Assembly (NCBI RefSeq): GCF_900105165.1
Contig: NZ_LT629740.1
Location: forward strand, 2,666,001-2,730,000
Source of the DNA: Mucilaginibacter mallensis
GTDB lineage: Bacteria > Bacteroidota > Bacteroidia > Sphingobacteriales > Sphingobacteriaceae
DNA: 64,000 bases
Direction of reading: 5' to 3'
The notes beneath the pieces were generated by a model. The model saw nothing but the letters and a program-made list of their open reading frames with translations. It ran no database searches and had not been told where the DNA came from. Each line of letters begins with the position of its first letter. Position 1 is the stretch's first letter. Position numbers and translations under genes: made by a program. Shown in pieces: positions 47,755 to 56,862 of this stretch.

Positions 47755-48519
47755 TTACTTACTGGCTGCCCAAAAAATAGCGTTGGTAAACAGCCTTTTG
47801 TAATCCTTACTTTCAAAAAGTATAGGTGAATGGCCCATAAATATGTACACATTCTTAGCCTTGTAGTTAGGGTTAGTCCATATTACAGGATGATCGCCGC
47901 CCATTTTAATAGCTGAGTTAGGCTCGTAGGTTGATTCATCAACAGTAGCGATCACATGTACATTGGGCCGCGGATCCTTATCATAAGTGTACCACTCCTC
48001 TTTTTCAACTACAAACTTTGGCGATACGCCCTTCATAACGGGGTTATTCTTATCCTCCACATCAACCGTAGCCTTTGCAAAGGTGGCTATGTAGTTTTTG
48101 AATCTGATATCGCCCATAAACTGGTGGAACCATTCCCACATCGGAAAACCATCGAACTCACCGATTAATGTGGCGTGATGAAAGCCGATCCAGCCACCCT
48201 TACCCTCGGTAATATAGTTCTGAAATGCGGTTACTGCTTTATCCTTCCATGCATATGGCGGATAATCCAACTGGATGAACAATTGATATTTCGACAGGAA
48301 TTTATCATCAATACTATCCGTGTTCTGAATATAATCGATACTAAAATTACTGTCGGCTGCCAACTTATCCAGCCATACCCGCGCCGCCTTTGAATATTCA
48401 ATATGATGTCCACCATTTTCATAAAGTGCTATCACTCTAAAACGAGGCGATTTTATTTGCGCAGTTAATGCGCCTAAGCTAAAAAGGTAAATAAAGATCA
48501 ATAACAGGGTCTTTTTCAT
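47755..48519 (-). CDS. ThuA-domain secreted protein (copy 3)
   Basis: 254 residues with a signal peptide (LLLIFIYLFSLGALTAQ). Contains FRVIALYENGGHHIEYSKAARVW, GGWIGFHHATLIGEFDG, NPVMKGVSP and VYIFMGHSPILFESKDYKRLFTNAIFWAA. It is 23 bp downstream of copy 4 on the same strand, forming a two-gene operon behind the element at 49351-49407, and is convergent with copy 2. Confidence 0.88.
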   Translation of the reverse strand: MKKTLLLIFIYLFSLGALTAQIKSPRFRVIALYENGGHHIEYSKAARVWLDKLAADSNFSIDYIQNTDSIDDKFLSKYQLFIQLDYPPYAWKDKAVTAFQNYITEGKGGWIGFHHATLIGEFDGFPMWEWFHQFMGDIRFKNYIATFAKATVDVEDKNNPVMKGVSPKFVVEKEEWYTYDKDPRPNVHVIATVDESTYEPNSAIKMGGDHPVIWTNPNYKAKNVYIFMGHSPILFESKDYKRLFTNAIFWAASK

Positions 48520-48542
48520 AGTTAAGTGCTTAATATTTTTTT

Positions 48543-49304
48543 TTATTTAGATGCTGCCCATATAATGGCATCGTGCATTAGTGTTACATAATTTTGATTT
48601 GTAAAATCATCAGGGGAATGGCCTATACTAATATAGATCATCCGCCTGAAGTTTTCATTTGTCCAGATCACCGGGTGATCGCCCATTGGTTTATTTTGCT
48701 TGTAGGTTGATTCATCAACACTGGCCAATACACGCACGTTGGGGCGTGGACTTTTATCCCACTCGTACCATTCGTCACTTATTTCAAACTTCGCAGGCAA
48801 GTGCATTGTAGCGGGGTGCTTCCGGTCCTCAACTATAACTGTAGCCTTTTGAAAAGCCGGATGTGGTGAATAGATCACTCCGCCCATAAAGCCCTCGAAC
48901 CATTGCCAGTAAACAGTATTCTTTGCCAAAAACTCCTGCCCGGTTAGTCCGGCTGCATGAATGCCTACCCAACCTTTACCCTGCGATGCAAACTTTTGCA
49001 AAGCCGCCTGCTGCCTGTACGACATATCAAACGGCGCCAGTTGCAGCATTACAAAAACCTGGTAATTGGCCAGGTTGGCATCATTAATTTTGCTGGTATC
49101 ATCGGTAAAATCAACATCAAAACCGCTCTTTTTGCCGAGTTCTTCAAAGAAAGGTTTAGCCGCGGCAATCATCTTTAAATGATCACTGGCACGTGAGGCC
49201 ACTACCAATACTTTGAAGCGTTGTTGCGCGTAAACCTGTAACCCCATGGCCCAAAAACAGACCAGTATTAGTACTACACTTTTTTTCAGTGGATTATTTA
49301 TCAT
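48543..49304 (-). CDS. ThuA-domain secreted protein (copy 4)
   Basis: 253 residues with a signal peptide (LILVCFWAMGLQVYAQ). ThuA pattern: KVLVVASRASDHLKMIAAAKPFFEEL, GKGWVGIHAAGLTG, HPATMHLPA and IYISIGHSPDDF. It uses GIHAAG like copy 1 (GFHVAG), whereas copies 2 and 3 use GFHH, giving two subtypes. It is first gene of the two-gene ThuA operon and is divergent from the regulator gene at 49496. Confidence 0.88.
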   Translation of the reverse strand: MINNPLKKSVVLILVCFWAMGLQVYAQQRFKVLVVASRASDHLKMIAAAKPFFEELGKKSGFDVDFTDDTSKINDANLANYQVFVMLQLAPFDMSYRQQAALQKFASQGKGWVGIHAAGLTGQEFLAKNTVYWQWFEGFMGGVIYSPHPAFQKATVIVEDRKHPATMHLPAKFEISDEWYEWDKSPRPNVRVLASVDESTYKQNKPMGDHPVIWTNENFRRMIYISIGHSPDDFTNQNYVTLMHDAIIWAASK

Positions 49305-49350
49305 TTTATAATTGGTTTATAGTAATTTAACTATGAGTGTATTAGCTATC

Positions 49351-49407
49351 CAAATATCAACATCCAATTAAATAAAGTCAATTTGTTTACCACTACATTA
49401 GTACTAC
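49351..49407 (-). promoter_or_regulatory. Activator site D plus -7-like element, ThuA-ThuA operon
   Basis: Site 49391-49407 (minus strand GTAGTACTAATGTAGTG) matches the other three in 14 of 17 positions and keeps both GTAG half-sites. The -7-like GATATTTG on the minus strand is at 49351-49358, again exactly 32 bp downstream. A TTG 20 nt ahead of this -7 could be a -33. The element also lies 88 bp ahead of the divergent regulator gene. Confidence 0.62.
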
Positions 49408-49495
49408 TAAATGCATTAAAAGCGGCTTAGGTATTTTGCAATCTTTAAAATACTCTATATTGACATTTAATTTACTATCACGATCAGTTTTTATA

Positions 49496-52423
49496 ATGAA
49501 CAGAGCCATTTTTTTTATTGCCATATATTTATTTTCCGTAAGCCCAGCATTTGCTCAAACCACTATAGGTTTGCCTGCGATCAGGAATTATAAAAGCAAT
49601 GATTACAATGCAGCCACACAGATCTACGATGCAAAACAGGACAAAGCAGGCATACTATACTTTGCCAATGATGATGGATTATTAACTTTCGACGGTAATT
49701 ATTGGAAAGTGTACCCAATGCCTAACCACACCTCCATAAAATCAATAGCGATTGATGCGAGTGGCAAAATTTATGCTGGCGGGCAGGATGAGGTGGGCTA
49801 CTTCTACCCTAACCAGTACGGAGTTTTAAAATTTCATTCTATAAAAAAATTATTACCACTACAAGCAAAACAGTTTGCCGATATATGGGATATAATAATT
49901 GATGGCGATCATGTTTTCTTCCGTACTATTGAAGCTATTTTTCAATATAAAAACAATCATATTACTGTATTTGACGCGCCCGATGGCTGGAAATATTTAA
50001 CAAAGGTAAATCAGTCTGTATTTGCATTTGATAAGGAAACCGGGCTATCAATATTTAAAAAAAATAATTGGGAAACACAGATTGCAAAGCCTGCTCTAAA
50101 AGGAATGCGCATAACAGGTATCTGTAATTACAGTAACGATACACTGCTGGTTACCAGCCAGAAACAGGGGCTTTATTTATTGCATGGGCAAACCCTCACC
50201 AAAAAGACTACTCAGATAGATGCCATTATTGCTAATGACCTGGTAAATTGTGTTCAAAGAATAGATTCGAATAAATATGCTATTGGTACAGTGGCAAACG
50301 GGCTTTTAATAATTAATGCAAAAGGACAACTGATCCAAAAGCTATCAAATACAGAAGGCCTGCAAAACTCAAATGTATACCGAATTTTGGCCGACCATGA
50401 TAAAAACATTTGGCTCGGGCTCGAAAACGGTGTATCATTTATAAATTCTAATACATCGGTAAAAAGTATATACCCGGTTAAAGGCAATCAAACTGTTAGT
50501 TCGGCCATAAAAATATTTGATAAAAAGCTGTTTATCGGTACATCTAACGGATTGTATAATATTCCATTAAATAATGTGGCCAGCGATATAAGCAACAGTA
50601 ACGGCACATTTAACGAAGTCGCCAATACTAAAGGCCAGGTATGGAGCCTGAATGAGATAGATCATAAGCTTCTTTTAGGCCATCAAGATGGGGCTTTTAT
50701 TGTTAAGGATAACAAAGCCGTTCCCTTAATGACACATCAGGGCGTATGGTCTTTCCAGGCCTACCCTGCTGCACATGATATTATTGCAGGTACTTATACC
50801 GGGCTTGAACTCCTTAACAAAACAACAGATGGAAGTTTTACAGATGGCGGCAAACTGGAGGGTGTATATGAGTCGTTAAATAATGTTACGATTGATAATC
50901 ATGGCAATGTATGGGCATCACATCCTTATAGAGGAGTTTTTAAAATACAGCTTTCTGCGGATGGGAAAACGATCATCCATCACAAAAACTATACACTAGA
51001 TAATGGCTTACCATCAACCCAAAACAACCATGTTTACTTTATCAAAAACAAGGTATTAGTAGCAACTGAAAAAGGGCTATATGAATACAATGCCGCTACC
51101 GACAGATTTGTCGTATCAACCTTTTTCTCCCCTGTTTTTAAAAATACTGCTGTTGAATATCTTACTGCTGATAATACCGGCAATATTTGGTTTGTGAATG
51201 ATCAGCGGGTTGGGGTAATTGATTTCAGTAAGAGAACTGCTCAACAGCCATATACCGTCATTTATTTTCCGGAGCTAACAGCACAAACCGTAAAGGGGCT
51301 TGAATTTATTTATCCATACAATAATCAGAACATTTTCATTGGTTCAAACGATGGGGTTTTCCATTTAAATTATAGCAAATACACACAGTCAGCAATGCCG
51401 TTAAAGGTGATGCTGAGCACTGTAAAAGCTATTGCTGATAAAGACAGCCTTATTTTTGGTGGGTACTTTTTTAATGAGAATAATGCAGCATCAGACCAAA
51501 ACCTTAAACAGGTGATCAGCCTGCCTAACCAGTGGAACTCTTTCCATTTTGAGTATTCATCAAGCTTGTATGCGCAAAAAAGTAATGTTGAATTTAAATA
51601 TAAGTTGAAAGGCTTTGACCAGGCATGGTCGGCATGGTCGGTTAAAACGGAAAAAGATTATACCAATTTGCCTTATGGCATTTATACATTTTCAGTAATT
51701 GCACGCAACAACCTGGGTAATGAATCGCAGCCGGTTAATTATACCTTCATTATAACCCCCGCATGGTATCAAACCGCATGGATCTACTTGTTTTACGTGG
51801 TTTTGGCTGTTATTTTGATCCGCATATTTACCCTATGGCAACGGAGAAGATTTGCCATACAACAAAGGAAACATGAAGAGGAACAGGCACGATTAAGTTA
51901 TTTGCATGGCCTTGAACTCGATAGAAATGAAAAAGAGATCATCGCACTAAAAAACCAGAATTTAGAGGCTGAACTACAATTTAAAAACAAAGAATTGGCA
52001 ACCATCACCATGCACCTTGTTGAGCGCGGGGGGATTTTAATCAACTTTAAACAGGCATTGCTTAGCTTAGTTAAAAAAACAAAAATACCGGATGCCGAAT
52101 ATGAATTCAGAAGTGTATTTAAATTATTGAACGAGATAGAAAAGAATGCTGACGACTGGAATCATTTCGCCATTTATTTTGACCAGGTACACAACAACTT
52201 CCTCACTATCATCAAAGCAAAGTTCCCTGATCTTAGCTCAACCGATTTAAAGTTATGCGCTTATTTAAGATTAAACCTTAGTTCAAAAGAAATCGCACAG
52301 CTAATGAATATCTCGCTCAAGGGAGTTGAGATCAGTCGGTACCGTATCCGTAAAAAGCTGAACCTCGCAACAGAAATTAACCTGTATGATTTTTTAATTG
52401 AGGCAGTAAAAAACCCGCTGTAA
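49496..52423 (+). CDS. Membrane-anchored propeller/Y_Y_Y sensor with cytoplasmic LuxR-type HTH regulator
   Basis: 975 residues from ATG 49496 (a TTG at 49436 is rejected). Signal peptide; two-component-type propeller repeats (~25-640, e.g. ILADHDKNIWLGLENGVSFI); a Y_Y_Y domain (~680-750, FEYSSSLYAQKSNVEFKYKLKGFD); a membrane helix (WIYLFYVVLAVILIRIFTLW, ~765-785); a coiled coil; and a C-terminal HTH (LSSTDLKLCAYLRLNLSSKEIAQLMNISLKGVEISRYRIRKKL). There is no kinase or receiver, so it is a one-component HTCS relative that senses a periplasmic ligand and binds DNA itself. It is the likely activator of the four sites A-D. Confidence 0.85.
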   Translation: MNRAIFFIAIYLFSVSPAFAQTTIGLPAIRNYKSNDYNAATQIYDAKQDKAGILYFANDDGLLTFDGNYWKVYPMPNHTSIKSIAIDASGKIYAGGQDEVGYFYPNQYGVLKFHSIKKLLPLQAKQFADIWDIIIDGDHVFFRTIEAIFQYKNNHITVFDAPDGWKYLTKVNQSVFAFDKETGLSIFKKNNWETQIAKPALKGMRITGICNYSNDTLLVTSQKQGLYLLHGQTLTKKTTQIDAIIANDLVNCVQRIDSNKYAIGTVANGLLIINAKGQLIQKLSNTEGLQNSNVYRILADHDKNIWLGLENGVSFINSNTSVKSIYPVKGNQTVSSAIKIFDKKLFIGTSNGLYNIPLNNVASDISNSNGTFNEVANTKGQVWSLNEIDHKLLLGHQDGAFIVKDNKAVPLMTHQGVWSFQAYPAAHDIIAGTYTGLELLNKTTDGSFTDGGKLEGVYESLNNVTIDNHGNVWASHPYRGVFKIQLSADGKTIIHHKNYTLDNGLPSTQNNHVYFIKNKVLVATEKGLYEYNAATDRFVVSTFFSPVFKNTAVEYLTADNTGNIWFVNDQRVGVIDFSKRTAQQPYTVIYFPELTAQTVKGLEFIYPYNNQNIFIGSNDGVFHLNYSKYTQSAMPLKVMLSTVKAIADKDSLIFGGYFFNENNAASDQNLKQVISLPNQWNSFHFEYSSSLYAQKSNVEFKYKLKGFDQAWSAWSVKTEKDYTNLPYGIYTFSVIARNNLGNESQPVNYTFIITPAWYQTAWIYLFYVVLAVILIRIFTLWQRRRFAIQQRKHEEEQARLSYLHGLELDRNEKEIIALKNQNLEAELQFKNKELATITMHLVERGGILINFKQALLSLVKKTKIPDAEYEFRSVFKLLNEIEKNADDWNHFAIYFDQVHNNFLTIIKAKFPDLSSTDLKLCAYLRLNLSSKEIAQLMNISLKGVEISRYRIRKKLNLATEINLYDFLIEAVKNPL

Positions 52424-52439
52424 TTAATTACAGCAGGTT
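52412..52439. terminator. Inverted repeat between the regulator and thioredoxin genes
   Basis: Near-perfect palindrome AACCcGCTGTAATTAATTACAGCaGGTT covering the regulator stop codon (one C/A mismatch). It lies between two convergent genes and probably stabilises or terminates both transcripts. Confidence 0.55.
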
Positions 52440-52469
52440 AATCAAACTAAATTCAAACATAAAAAATAC

Positions 52470-53621
52470 CTATTTATATATCCTTCCCATTAAAGGATCA
52501 TTAAAGATTACCTTTCTTAATTCTTCCGGATCAATAGCACCCTGGTGGGCATATACAATTTTACCATCGGGATCAACTAACATAGTATAAGGCAGCGCTC
52601 CATCCCATTTAGGGTCAACTGCATCAATCATTTTGTATTTATCGTCACCAGTATAGATATAATTAGGGCCGGATGCTTGCTTACTTACCAAAAATTTAAG
52701 CGCCTTATCCGTTCTTGAGGGATCATCGGCACTGATACTTACAAATTCCAATCCCCGGTCGCGATAGGTATGATTAAGCGTAACCAGATCAGCAAACTCA
52801 GCTACGCATGGCCCGCACCAGGTAGCCCAAACGTTTATCAGTCTTAACTTATCGGTATGATTTTTTACAATTTCAGCTATGCCGCTGGCGCTGATAGTAT
52901 CCAATTTCACAGGTTCCTTGGCCCATTGAATGGTTGCTTTTTGTATCCAGTCACTTTTATCTTTCCATTTTATGGAGCAGCCAAAGGTTTTAGTAACCGC
53001 AACAGGTACTTCCTTCCCGCTCAATATCGCATCAATTGCATTGCGTGCGTCCAGACTATGCGGTGTTTTGGCAGGATTCTCCATGTCATCTATCCGGCCG
53101 TTATAGCGTAGCTTCCTGTCCTTATCAAAAATAAAAACATGTGGAGTTGATACCGGGCCATATTTGTCCGAAGTTATCTCTGTATCTCCATCATACAAAT
53201 AAGGAAAATTAAAACCTGCATCTTTTGCACGTACTTTCATATCATCAAATGAATCACCCACATCACTATAGCCCAACTCATCCAAACGCAACCCGTTGGG
53301 ATTGTTAGGGTTGATAGCAACCAGAGCTACGCTTTTAGGAGCATAATCGCTGGTTAATTTTATGATGCGTTGCTCATAAGCCTGCGAGGTTGGGCAATGA
53401 TTGCACATAAACACCACCACCAATACTTTGGCATTTTTAAACGAGTTAAGCATGTACGTTTTACCATCAATGCCCGGCAGACTAAAATCCGGAGCACTGG
53501 CGCCAATTTCTAACGTTTTATGATCATATTGATGAGCGGCATCCTGTGCGGATGCAACATTTACTGTTACTGACAGTAAGGTTGCAACCAATACCAATCC
53601 TATTCTTTTGTAATTCTTCAT
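52470..53621 (-). CDS. Secreted protein with two thioredoxin-like domains (AhpC/TSA plus TlpA-type)
   Basis: 383 residues with a signal peptide (VLVATLLSVTVNVASAQ). Domain 1 (~30-190) is peroxiredoxin-like with CNHCPTSQ. Domain 2 (~225-380) is TlpA-like with ATWCGPCVAEF. Both CxxC motifs (CNHC and CGPC) are present. Such periplasmic proteins reduce disulfides or peroxides. It is transcribed 12 bp after the GH9 gene. Co-regulation with an amine oxidase that releases hydrogen peroxide suggests a protective or maturation role, by inference. Confidence 0.85.
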   Translation of the reverse strand: MKNYKRIGLVLVATLLSVTVNVASAQDAAHQYDHKTLEIGASAPDFSLPGIDGKTYMLNSFKNAKVLVVVFMCNHCPTSQAYEQRIIKLTSDYAPKSVALVAINPNNPNGLRLDELGYSDVGDSFDDMKVRAKDAGFNFPYLYDGDTEITSDKYGPVSTPHVFIFDKDRKLRYNGRIDDMENPAKTPHSLDARNAIDAILSGKEVPVAVTKTFGCSIKWKDKSDWIQKATIQWAKEPVKLDTISASGIAEIVKNHTDKLRLINVWATWCGPCVAEFADLVTLNHTYRDRGLEFVSISADDPSRTDKALKFLVSKQASGPNYIYTGDDKYKMIDAVDPKWDGALPYTMLVDPDGKIVYAHQGAIDPEELRKVIFNDPLMGRIYK

Positions 53622-53633
53622 CTGTCTATATTT

Positions 53634-55466
53634 TTATTGGTTTGCTACCGCGAATAAATACCATGCGGTGTGTGGCAGCCATTGCTCGGCCCAGCGCCAG
53701 TCGTAATCCTTACCTGTTGTAGTATATGGGATATTAAAATCAATGTCATGCTCATCATTTAAGCCAGATGTTATGCCATTAACAATACCACCCGGCGCAT
53801 TGGTATACTGAAACGTGCCAAAGAAACCATAAACAGGGTTATTATGACCTGTACCCTGCAGCATACTGGCATCAAAAGGATTAAGCCCTAAAATCCAGTT
53901 CAACTGGTCAAGCGCGAAGCTTTGCAGTTTATCCTGGTAAGCTTTATCATCGGTAAAAATGCCCGCAGCCATACGTGCGGCGGCCGCCATAGAAGCTAAG
54001 CGTGCATCCTCGCCCTGCCACCATGGCGATGCATCGCTGCCATGCGGAAAGAAGAACGCGCTATGACGGTTGCCCGATGTATCCTGCACCAATTGCCTGC
54101 TGTAACCAAATGGGTTGTTAACTTCATGAGTTATAGTCAATTCAAAATTCATTGATTGTTTTACGGCTTTTTTAATCTGTGCCTGCATATCTGGCGAAGC
54201 ATATGGATAAAAACTTAGCAAGCTTACAATCGGCATACCGGCATCAGCCGGATGAAAGAACGGACGGTCAGCGTTATCGGCACGCCAGTAATTTTTATAG
54301 TTATTCCAGCTTGATAAGCGGTTAATTAAGCTATTTGCACGTTTTTCGGCAACTGCTTTATAAACATCTTTATGGGTTACTTTATAAAGTTCGGTAGCGG
54401 CGCTTAAAGCACAATAATCATCCAATATGTTTTCCTTGCCATCGTAATCCATCAGTTTATTATCTTTCTCCAAAAACGCGAATGCCCTTTCAGCAGCATT
54501 TAAATAATCAGCATTAGTAAAATCGCCTGATGTTGGGTACGCAGATGCCATAGCCAAAGCAGCAATAGCTATTCCCCCGCCTGAGCGATAACTAGATTGA
54601 TAACTGCGCCAATTTGCACTGGCGGCATTCTTATTAAATACAGCATCCTTGGTTTGTTTAATTCTATAACTGCCCTCATTAGCTTGGATTACCCTATCTT
54701 GTGGCAATTTGCCGGGACCCGGCCCTGCTACTGAACGATAAAAAGAGCCATCTTTCGCCTGTATCCGTACCAAATAATCAGCGCCATACATAGCCTCATC
54801 CAGTATGCGCCTGTCGATCTGTTTAAAATCAGTCCCGGGGCGTTCAGATAAAAGCGCATAGGTTTTAAACAAGCTCCAGGCCGTTAATGAAACCTGTTGC
54901 GGATTAAAGTAATTAGAGAATGATAAATGTGAAAGGTGCTTACCATAATCACCGGTAGCATCGTACCAGCCGCCGTGCGCATCAACGGTATCAGTGGTCT
55001 TTCCGGCCAATAATAAATGATGATCGGCCTTATCCATCAAACCTGAGCTTCTTTGCCCTTTAAAGTAATATACCACGTTTGATATGGTCGACTGCTCCAG
55101 TACATTTTTGCCTATTATAAAGGGATAAGAGGAAACAGTACCATCGGGCAAACTGATCTGCAATTTATAGATGCCGTCAGTATTATAATCGGTAAAATCT
55201 ATAGTCCAGAACTGCCAGTTCTTCCATTTATCAACCGGGCCGCTAAATATGGGTTTACCCGTATAAACAACTTTATCTGTACCGGCATCAACAATACTAA
55301 AACTGGTAACATTAAGCTGATGATCGCTTACAATAACCGCATGCTTGGCTTTGTTATCCTCGTAGCCAACATGATTGGTCACAATTTTTACCGATTGCGC
55401 CTGAATAAACAGTGGGATGTTGAGCAATACATAAAGCAGCCATTTTTTTGTTTTTAGTATAGTCAT
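53634..55466 (-). CDS. Secreted glycoside hydrolase family 9 with N-terminal Ig-like domain
   Basis: 610 residues with a signal peptide (LYVLLNIPLFIQAQ). CelD_N Ig-like domain (~20-115, VTNHVGYEDNKAKHAVI), then a GH9 (alpha/alpha)6 barrel: HGGWYDATGDYGKHLS with the catalytic Asp pair, WWQGEDARLASM, LGLNPFDASMLQGTGHNNP, and a C-terminal Glu in RWAEQWLPH as likely acid. GH9 contains endo- and exo-glucanases and also exo-beta-glucosaminidases. Co-regulation with an amino-sugar-type PTS and a NagB-like gene favours the latter, but the sequence alone does not decide it. First gene of its operon behind site B. Confidence 0.87.
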   Translation of the reverse strand: MTILKTKKWLLYVLLNIPLFIQAQSVKIVTNHVGYEDNKAKHAVIVSDHQLNVTSFSIVDAGTDKVVYTGKPIFSGPVDKWKNWQFWTIDFTDYNTDGIYKLQISLPDGTVSSYPFIIGKNVLEQSTISNVVYYFKGQRSSGLMDKADHHLLLAGKTTDTVDAHGGWYDATGDYGKHLSHLSFSNYFNPQQVSLTAWSLFKTYALLSERPGTDFKQIDRRILDEAMYGADYLVRIQAKDGSFYRSVAGPGPGKLPQDRVIQANEGSYRIKQTKDAVFNKNAASANWRSYQSSYRSGGGIAIAALAMASAYPTSGDFTNADYLNAAERAFAFLEKDNKLMDYDGKENILDDYCALSAATELYKVTHKDVYKAVAEKRANSLINRLSSWNNYKNYWRADNADRPFFHPADAGMPIVSLLSFYPYASPDMQAQIKKAVKQSMNFELTITHEVNNPFGYSRQLVQDTSGNRHSAFFFPHGSDASPWWQGEDARLASMAAAARMAAGIFTDDKAYQDKLQSFALDQLNWILGLNPFDASMLQGTGHNNPVYGFFGTFQYTNAPGGIVNGITSGLNDEHDIDFNIPYTTTGKDYDWRWAEQWLPHTAWYLFAVANQ

Positions 55467-55532
55467 AAGATCTGGTATAGTTTAAAGGTGAATAATTGGT
55501 ATATTTTATCCTGCGCAAATAATGCCTTTGCA

Positions 55533-55589
55533 CAAATCTAATTTATTGAAATTATTGAACAGATTTTCATGCCCCTACATAAGCACTAC
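55533..55589 (-). promoter_or_regulatory. Activator site B plus -7 element, GH9-thioredoxin operon
   Basis: Site 55573-55589 (minus strand GTAGTGCTTATGTAGGG), exact. A perfect -7 TAGATTTG on the minus strand is at 55533-55540, exactly 32 bp downstream. No -33 TTTG is present at the expected place. Leader of about 60 nt to the GH9 ATG. Confidence 0.75.
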
Positions 55590-55739
55590 GTTACAGTATT
55601 GTATCCCATTAGTTACAGTTTAAACTAAGACTTTAAAAATGCCATTAACCAGTAAAATCGTTATCGGGTAAAAGTATTTTAATAAGAAAACCGATTTAAT
55701 GAGTTGGATTTCCTGATAATATCACCTGTTGTAATTACA

Positions 55740-55796
55740 GTAGTGCTTATGTAGGGGGCTAAAAATAGCATATCACTTAACTTTTAAGGATAATTG
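55740..55796 (+). promoter_or_regulatory. Activator site C plus -7-like element, PTS operon
   Basis: Site 55740-55756 reads GTAGTGCTTATGTAGGG on the plus strand, the reverse of site B and toward the PTS genes. The -7-like GATAATTG is at 55789-55796, exactly 32 bp downstream. Leader of about 105 nt to the EIIA ATG. Confidence 0.68.
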
Positions 55797-55906
55797 TATC
55801 CTGTAAATAACGCATTAAAATCACAGGTATATAAGCTGTTTTATTAGTAGCCAGGATGTATATTTAAATAATGATATTGTAAACCAGTAAATACAGCTAA
55901 AAGTTA

Positions 55907-56341
55907 ATGGAACAACCTAAAAAGCGGAAATACCTGATCGCGACACATGGCACATTTTCTACGGGTGTAAAGTCGTCTTTAAATATGATAATAGGTGATA
56001 CGGAAAACCTGTACATTATAGAGGCATATGTAGACGATAAAGTAAACATCGAAGATCAGATCAAACTAGTATTGGACGAGATCAGCAATGAAGATGAATT
56101 GATCATTTTTTCCGATATTATGGGAGGAAGTGTAACCAATCAATTATTACAGCAGGTACTAAAGTCAAATGCGCATATAGTATCCGGCTTTAATTTACCA
56201 TTGCTTATTGAGATAATGCTTGCTGATGCCGAAACGCCAATAGCTGAAGTGATAGATGATGCCATTATAAATGCGAAGGAGCAAATGGTGTATGTAAACA
56301 AATTAATAAACTCAAATAACGGAGAGGATCAGGATGATTAA
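55907..56341 (+). CDS. PTS mannose-family EIIA component
   Basis: 144 residues. KYLIATHGTFSTGVKSSLNMIIG is the EIIA-Man opening, with phospho-accepting H14. The DxxGGS segment IFSDIMGGSVTNQL and the closing repeat match the family. It accepts phosphate from HPr and passes it to EIIB. It is free-standing here, whereas E. coli fuses EIIA and EIIB. First gene of the six-gene operon behind site C; overlaps EIIB by 8 bp. Confidence 0.9.
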   Translation: MEQPKKRKYLIATHGTFSTGVKSSLNMIIGDTENLYIIEAYVDDKVNIEDQIKLVLDEISNEDELIIFSDIMGGSVTNQLLQQVLKSNAHIVSGFNLPLLIEIMLADAETPIAEVIDDAIINAKEQMVYVNKLINSNNGEDQDD

Positions 56342-56804
56342 GTTGACCAGGATTGACGATAGATTATTACATGGACAGGTCGCCTTTACATGGACACCCG
56401 CTTTAAGCGCAGACTGCCTTATTATAGCTAACGATAAAGTAGCGAAGGATGAATTTTTAAAGATGACATTAAACCTGGCCAAACCAGCCGGGACAAAGCT
56501 TTTAATAAAATCATTAAAAGATGCTGCCGGTTTTTTAAATGATGATAAGAATAAGAAACTGAATATATTACTGATCATTAACAGTGTTACAGATGCCTAT
56601 ACATTAGCTGTTGATGTGCCTGAAATAAGATCAATAAACTTTGGCGGTTTGCGCTCAAAAGAAGGTTCTAAACTTATATCAAAGGCAATTGCAATTACTG
56701 ATGACGATATACCCGTTATTAAGGAACTTGTAAATAAGGGGATCGAACTTGAAATAAGACAGGTACCAACGGATAGTAAACAACTGGTTGAAAGCCTTAT
56801 CTGA
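56334..56804 (+). CDS. PTS mannose-family EIIB component
   Basis: 156 residues. KLTRIDDRLLHGQVAFTWTP carries phospho-accepting H13 in the family motif IDDRLLHGQV. The remaining alpha/beta fold contains INFGGLRSKEGSKLISKAIAI and the C-terminal IELEIRQVPTDS. It transfers phosphate to the incoming sugar at the EIIC/EIID channel. Confidence 0.92.
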   Translation: MIKLTRIDDRLLHGQVAFTWTPALSADCLIIANDKVAKDEFLKMTLNLAKPAGTKLLIKSLKDAAGFLNDDKNKKLNILLIINSVTDAYTLAVDVPEIRSINFGGLRSKEGSKLISKAIAITDDDIPVIKELVNKGIELEIRQVPTDSKQLVESLI

Positions 56805-56862
56805 TCAACATTAAATGCATAAATTAATATCACCTTTTTCAACCTTAAAATACCTTATATAA

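Larger units (their letters stand above)
55467..55906. other. 440-bp divergent control region between GH9 and PTS operons
   Basis: Contains sites B and C facing outward with their -7-like elements. Between them (55590-55739) I see only AT-rich sequence with a short AGTTTAAACT palindrome. No gene is visible. Confidence 0.7.

Noticed and set aside
49264..49282. ATTAGTACTAC inside the start of ThuA copy 4, resembling site D
   Set aside because: It lies in coding sequence, has one half-site only, and has no -7 box at 32 bp.
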